In this document: positions 33,136-35,096 of the stretch, piece by piece
Layout of the letters: every line of letters begins with the position of its first letter
How positions within the stretch are numbered: the first letter of the stretch is position 1
Source: Cyanobacteria bacterium UBA3301
Lineage (GTDB): Bacteria > Cyanobacteriota > Vampirovibrionia > Gastranaerophilales > Gastranaerophilaceae
DNA: 35,096 nucleotides
Assembly (NCBI GenBank): GCA_002361485.1
Contig: DESZ01000016.1
Coordinates: 1 to 35,096 of the forward strand
Direction: 5' to 3'
The notes under the pieces: model-generated
The model's database searches: none
What the model was told of the DNA's origin: nothing
Seen by the model: the letters and a program-made list of their open reading frames with translations, nothing else
Program-made: the position numbers and the translations under genes

Positions 33136-33600
33136 CTACTTTTGTTCTTCTCTTTCTTCTTCTGTGAGCTTTTCTTGCTTATTACGGAAAAATCTTGTGA
33201 CTCCAAGCTCTGAAAAGTTCTTTAATTCTGCTTGTTTTTCTTCTTGAAGATAAAGTTCTTTATTCTTTTCTTTATGTTTTTCTAAGACCTTTACATTTTG
33301 CTCGCATTTGACAAGTTTTTGTATCTCTATGTCTAATTGCTTTTGCAATTCTATGCGAATTTGCTCCAGCCTTTCAGCTTCTTCCCACAAATGCTTCAGG
33401 TACTTATCGTAGTAATCGTACATAGTGGGATCTGCTGTTCGCATGCCATCTTTTGTTTCTGATATAAGTTGATTATTTCTCCTTATGTCTTCTTCAGCTT
33501 TATAGACTGCCTGCTGCGCTTTTTGGACTCGCATAAGTTGCTCTTCTTTTTGATTTATACGAAAATCCAAAACTTTTTGTAGTCTGTATCTGAATGGCAT
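33136..33600 (-). CDS. fliJ: FliJ-like flagellar export chaperone/ATPase stalk
   Basis: A 154-aa protein that is almost wholly coiled coil, very rich in Glu, Lys and Gln. It opens FRYRLQKVLDFRINQKEEQ, the typical FliJ start (F-x-F-x-L-q-x-v-L-d-x-R). FliJ is ~147 aa in E. coli and sits in the centre of the FliI hexamer of the flagellar export machine. Related stalks exist in type III secretion, but the FliK- and FlgG-like genes beside it argue for flagella. FliI, its usual neighbour, is not in the window. First gene of the operon. The start has AGGA about 14 nt upstream, a little far, and an inverted repeat lies in its leader. Confidence 0.75.
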   Translation of the reverse strand: MPFRYRLQKVLDFRINQKEEQLMRVQKAQQAVYKAEEDIRRNNQLISETKDGMRTADPTMYDYYDKYLKHLWEEAERLEQIRIELQKQLDIEIQKLVKCEQNVKVLEKHKEKNKELYLQEEKQAELKNFSELGVTRFFRNKQEKLTEEEREEQK

Positions 33601-33620
33601 GATTTTGTTACACTTTCCTA

Positions 33621-33652
33621 TTTATTATGAAATATATTGCATTCATAATAAA
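33621..33652. promoter_or_regulatory. 11-bp inverted repeat upstream of fliJ
   Basis: TTTATTATGAA (33621-33631) and TTCATAATAAA (33642-33652) are perfect inverted arms with a 10-nt spacer, one helical turn apart, about 20-50 bp upstream of the fliJ ATG. This is the geometry of a dimer-binding operator. No flagellar sigma-28 or sigma-54 promoter sequence could be recognised near it. Confidence 0.5.
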
Positions 33653-33708
33653 CATCTAAATGTATGATATTGTTTTAATGATTTGATTGAAGAAGTCAAG
33701 ATTTTGCA

Positions 33709-33749
33709 AAAAAATACAGGATTCGTAAATTACGTTTCCTGTATTTTTT
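33709..33749 (-). terminator. Terminator after metK
   Basis: AAAAAATACAGGA (33709-33721) and TCCTGTATTTTTT (33737-33749) are 13-bp complementary arms, with an inner CGTAA/TTACG stem. The A/T flanks give a U-tract on the minus strand just after metK. It could work in both directions. Confidence 0.85.
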
Positions 33750-33767
33750 GTTATTTTATATATTTTG

Positions 33768-35042
33768 TTATATGCATCCGCAGCCGCATGATGAAGCTTG
33801 ACTTCTTAAGCTATCAGCTTTGTCTGTATGTTCCCAAGGAACATCAATATCTGTTCTGCCCATATGCCCATAAGCAGCAAGTAATTGGTAGAATTTACCG
33901 CCATGATTTTTCGGTAAGTTTCTTAAATCAAATTGGTTGATTATTCCTGCCGGAGTTAAATCGAAATTCTTGCGGACAAGTTTTTCTATTTCATCGTCAG
34001 AAATCTTACCTGTTCCAAAGGTATCAACCATTATTGATAAAGGCTCTGCAACACCTATTGCATAAGCCAATTCTATTTCGCATTTTTCTGCTAAACCTGA
34101 AGCAACAATGTTTTTAGCAACATAACGAGATGCATACGCCGCAGAACGGTCAACTTTCGTAGGATCTTTTCCTGAAAAAGCTCCGCCTCCATGTCTTGAA
34201 TAGCCGCCATAAGTATCTACAATGATTTTTCTTCCGGTTAATCCTGAATCCCCTTGAGGACCGCCTATAACAAATCTTCCTGAAGGATTTATTAAAATTA
34301 TTGTATTTTCATCAGGTTTGATTTCAGAATTTTCAAAAACATAATCAATAACAAATTCTTTCAAATCTCTTTTGATAATATTTTGAACTTCGTTATTATC
34401 AGTAACACCGTTTATTGAAGGATTGTGTTGAGTAGACAATAAAATTGTATGTATTCTTGAAGGTTTACCGTCAACATATTCAACTGTAACCTGTGATTTG
34501 CCGTCAGGTCTTAAATAATTAACAATTCTTTGTTTTCTTATTTGAGCCAATCTGTATGACAATTTGTGTGCAAGACTGATTGGTAACGGCATCAATTCAG
34601 GTGTTTCGTTGCAAGCATAACCAAACATGATACCTTGATCGCCTGCTCCGATATTTTCTGTTTCAATAATTGAAGTATCAGAATTTGTACTTCTTGATTC
34701 GTAAGCTTTATTAACACCGTTTCCTATATCTGTTGATTGTTCGTCAATACTTGTTAAAACTGCGCAAGTATCAGCATCAAAACCGCCTGAGCAAGTTCCT
34801 TCGTATCCGATATTGCGGATTGTATTTCTTACAACTTGCGGAATATCAACATAACAATCCGAAGTTATTTCGCCGCAAACTAATGCCATTCCTGTTGTAA
34901 CCGTAGTTTCAGCAGCAACTCTGGAACGGTTGTCCTTTGTTAAAAATTCATCCAAAATAGCATCAGATATCTGATCGCATACTTTGTCGGGGTGTCCTTC
35001 CGTTACTGATTCGGAGGTAAATAAAAAGTTTTTTCCAGTCAT
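33768..35042 (-). CDS. metK: S-adenosylmethionine synthase
   Basis: MetK makes S-adenosylmethionine from ATP and methionine. The product is 424 aa, longer than the 384 aa of E. coli. It has SESVTEGHPDKVCDQISDAI near the N-terminus, GAGDQGIMFGYA (ATP-binding), and the P-loop-like GGGAFSGKDPTKVDRSAAY. A loop insert before GAGDQG (NKAYESRSTNSDTSIIETEN), like that of cyanobacterial enzymes, accounts for part of the extra length. The protein ends SSCGCGCI, an unusual Cys-rich tail absent from common MetK proteins. AAGGAG lies ~10 nt before the ATG. SAM feeds the two radical SAM enzymes and other methyltransferases in the cell. Confidence 0.97.
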   Translation of the reverse strand: MTGKNFLFTSESVTEGHPDKVCDQISDAILDEFLTKDNRSRVAAETTVTTGMALVCGEITSDCYVDIPQVVRNTIRNIGYEGTCSGGFDADTCAVLTSIDEQSTDIGNGVNKAYESRSTNSDTSIIETENIGAGDQGIMFGYACNETPELMPLPISLAHKLSYRLAQIRKQRIVNYLRPDGKSQVTVEYVDGKPSRIHTILLSTQHNPSINGVTDNNEVQNIIKRDLKEFVIDYVFENSEIKPDENTIILINPSGRFVIGGPQGDSGLTGRKIIVDTYGGYSRHGGGAFSGKDPTKVDRSAAYASRYVAKNIVASGLAEKCEIELAYAIGVAEPLSIMVDTFGTGKISDDEIEKLVRKNFDLTPAGIINQFDLRNLPKNHGGKFYQLLAAYGHMGRTDIDVPWEHTDKADSLRSQASSCGCGCI

Positions 35043-35063
35043 TTTTCAAATTCTCCTTAATTT

Positions 35064-35096
35064 CTATTCTGCTGCCGGTAAGGTTTTTAATTCCGA
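35064..35096 (-). CDS. Possible C-terminal end of an upstream gene
   Basis: On the minus strand the edge reads ...SELKTLPAAE followed by TAG at 35066-35064, about 20 nt before the metK ATG. Only ten codons are visible, so it is just a plausible gene tail; it would make metK the second gene of a transcript. No riboswitch is discernible in these 54 bases. Confidence 0.25.
   Translation of the reverse strand, partial: SELKTLPAAE

Noticed and set aside
35043..35096. SAM riboswitch upstream of metK
   Set aside because: Only 54 bases are visible, with a ribosome-binding site and a probable upstream gene tail; no stem matching a SAM riboswitch can be seen.
1..35096. tRNA, rRNA, CRISPR array, transposase or prophage genes
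   Set aside because: No T-loop-like cores with cloverleaf, no regularly spaced direct repeats and no transposase/integrase motifs were found. The S74 domains are phage-like, but sit on prepilins and not in a phage module.

Overview
This is a dense, AT-rich bacterial chromosome segment using the standard genetic code. Best guess, by inference: a gut Candidatus Gastranaerophilales / Melainabacteria-type relative of cyanobacteria. The grounds are very low GC, a MetK with the longer loop typical of cyanobacteria, flagellar genes, several prepilin-like proteins with oversized bodies (two ending in a phage-tailspike S74 chaperone domain), and an LktA-type FxxPxG filamentous adhesin. No rRNA, tRNA, CRISPR array, transposase or phage replication module is visible.

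Layout. 1-2411 (minus) is the N-terminal 803 codons of a giant filamentous adhesin that runs off the left edge. 2606-5477 (minus) is rimO followed by a polysaccharide flippase. 5565-7343 (plus) is a U32 peptidase-family protein of the rRNA/tRNA hydroxylation type, followed by a possible 48-aa membrane microprotein and a minus-strand secreted protein. 8416-12525 (plus) is a four-gene unit: WecG/TagA glycosyltransferase, the N-terminal half of a split transketolase, a Cys-rich prepilin-like protein and a YhcH-family protein. 12514-17338 (minus) is a tightly coupled five-gene unit: sigma-70 family factor, gcvPB, a 2-hydroxyacyl-CoA dehydratase-related protein, a polytopic membrane protein and miaA. 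17456-21897 holds a double universal stress protein, an LD-carboxypeptidase (minus), dnaX and a radical SAM protein. 21894-25164 (minus) is bipA/typA preceded by a 14-TM MFS exporter; a 25-bp palindrome lies over the predicted bipA transcription start. 25316-28928 (plus) is the tandem pair of prepilin / beta-roll / S74 fusions with its own promoter and terminator. 28985-30460 (minus) is gltX. 30575-30820 is a self-contained transcription unit for a 45-aa protein. 30872-31269 is a noncoding block bounded by two long hairpins. 31392-33600 (minus) is a small flagellar operon (FliJ-, FliK- and FlgF/G-like), and 33768-35042 (minus) is metK.

How it fits together. Housekeeping genes (rimO, miaA, gltX, dnaX, bipA, metK, gcvPB) are interleaved with surface biology: adhesin, flippase, GT26 glycosyltransferase, three prepilin-like proteins and flagellar export/hook parts. 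Packing is extreme. Four convergent pairs overlap at their stop codons, and several genes start only 6-11 nt after a -10 box with no Shine-Dalgarno, which suggests leaderless mRNAs. The most unusual system is the tandem prepilin-S74 pair: a type IV pilin/pseudopilin export and anchoring signal joined to a YadA-head-like body and a self-cleaving trimerisation chaperone normally found on phage tailspikes.
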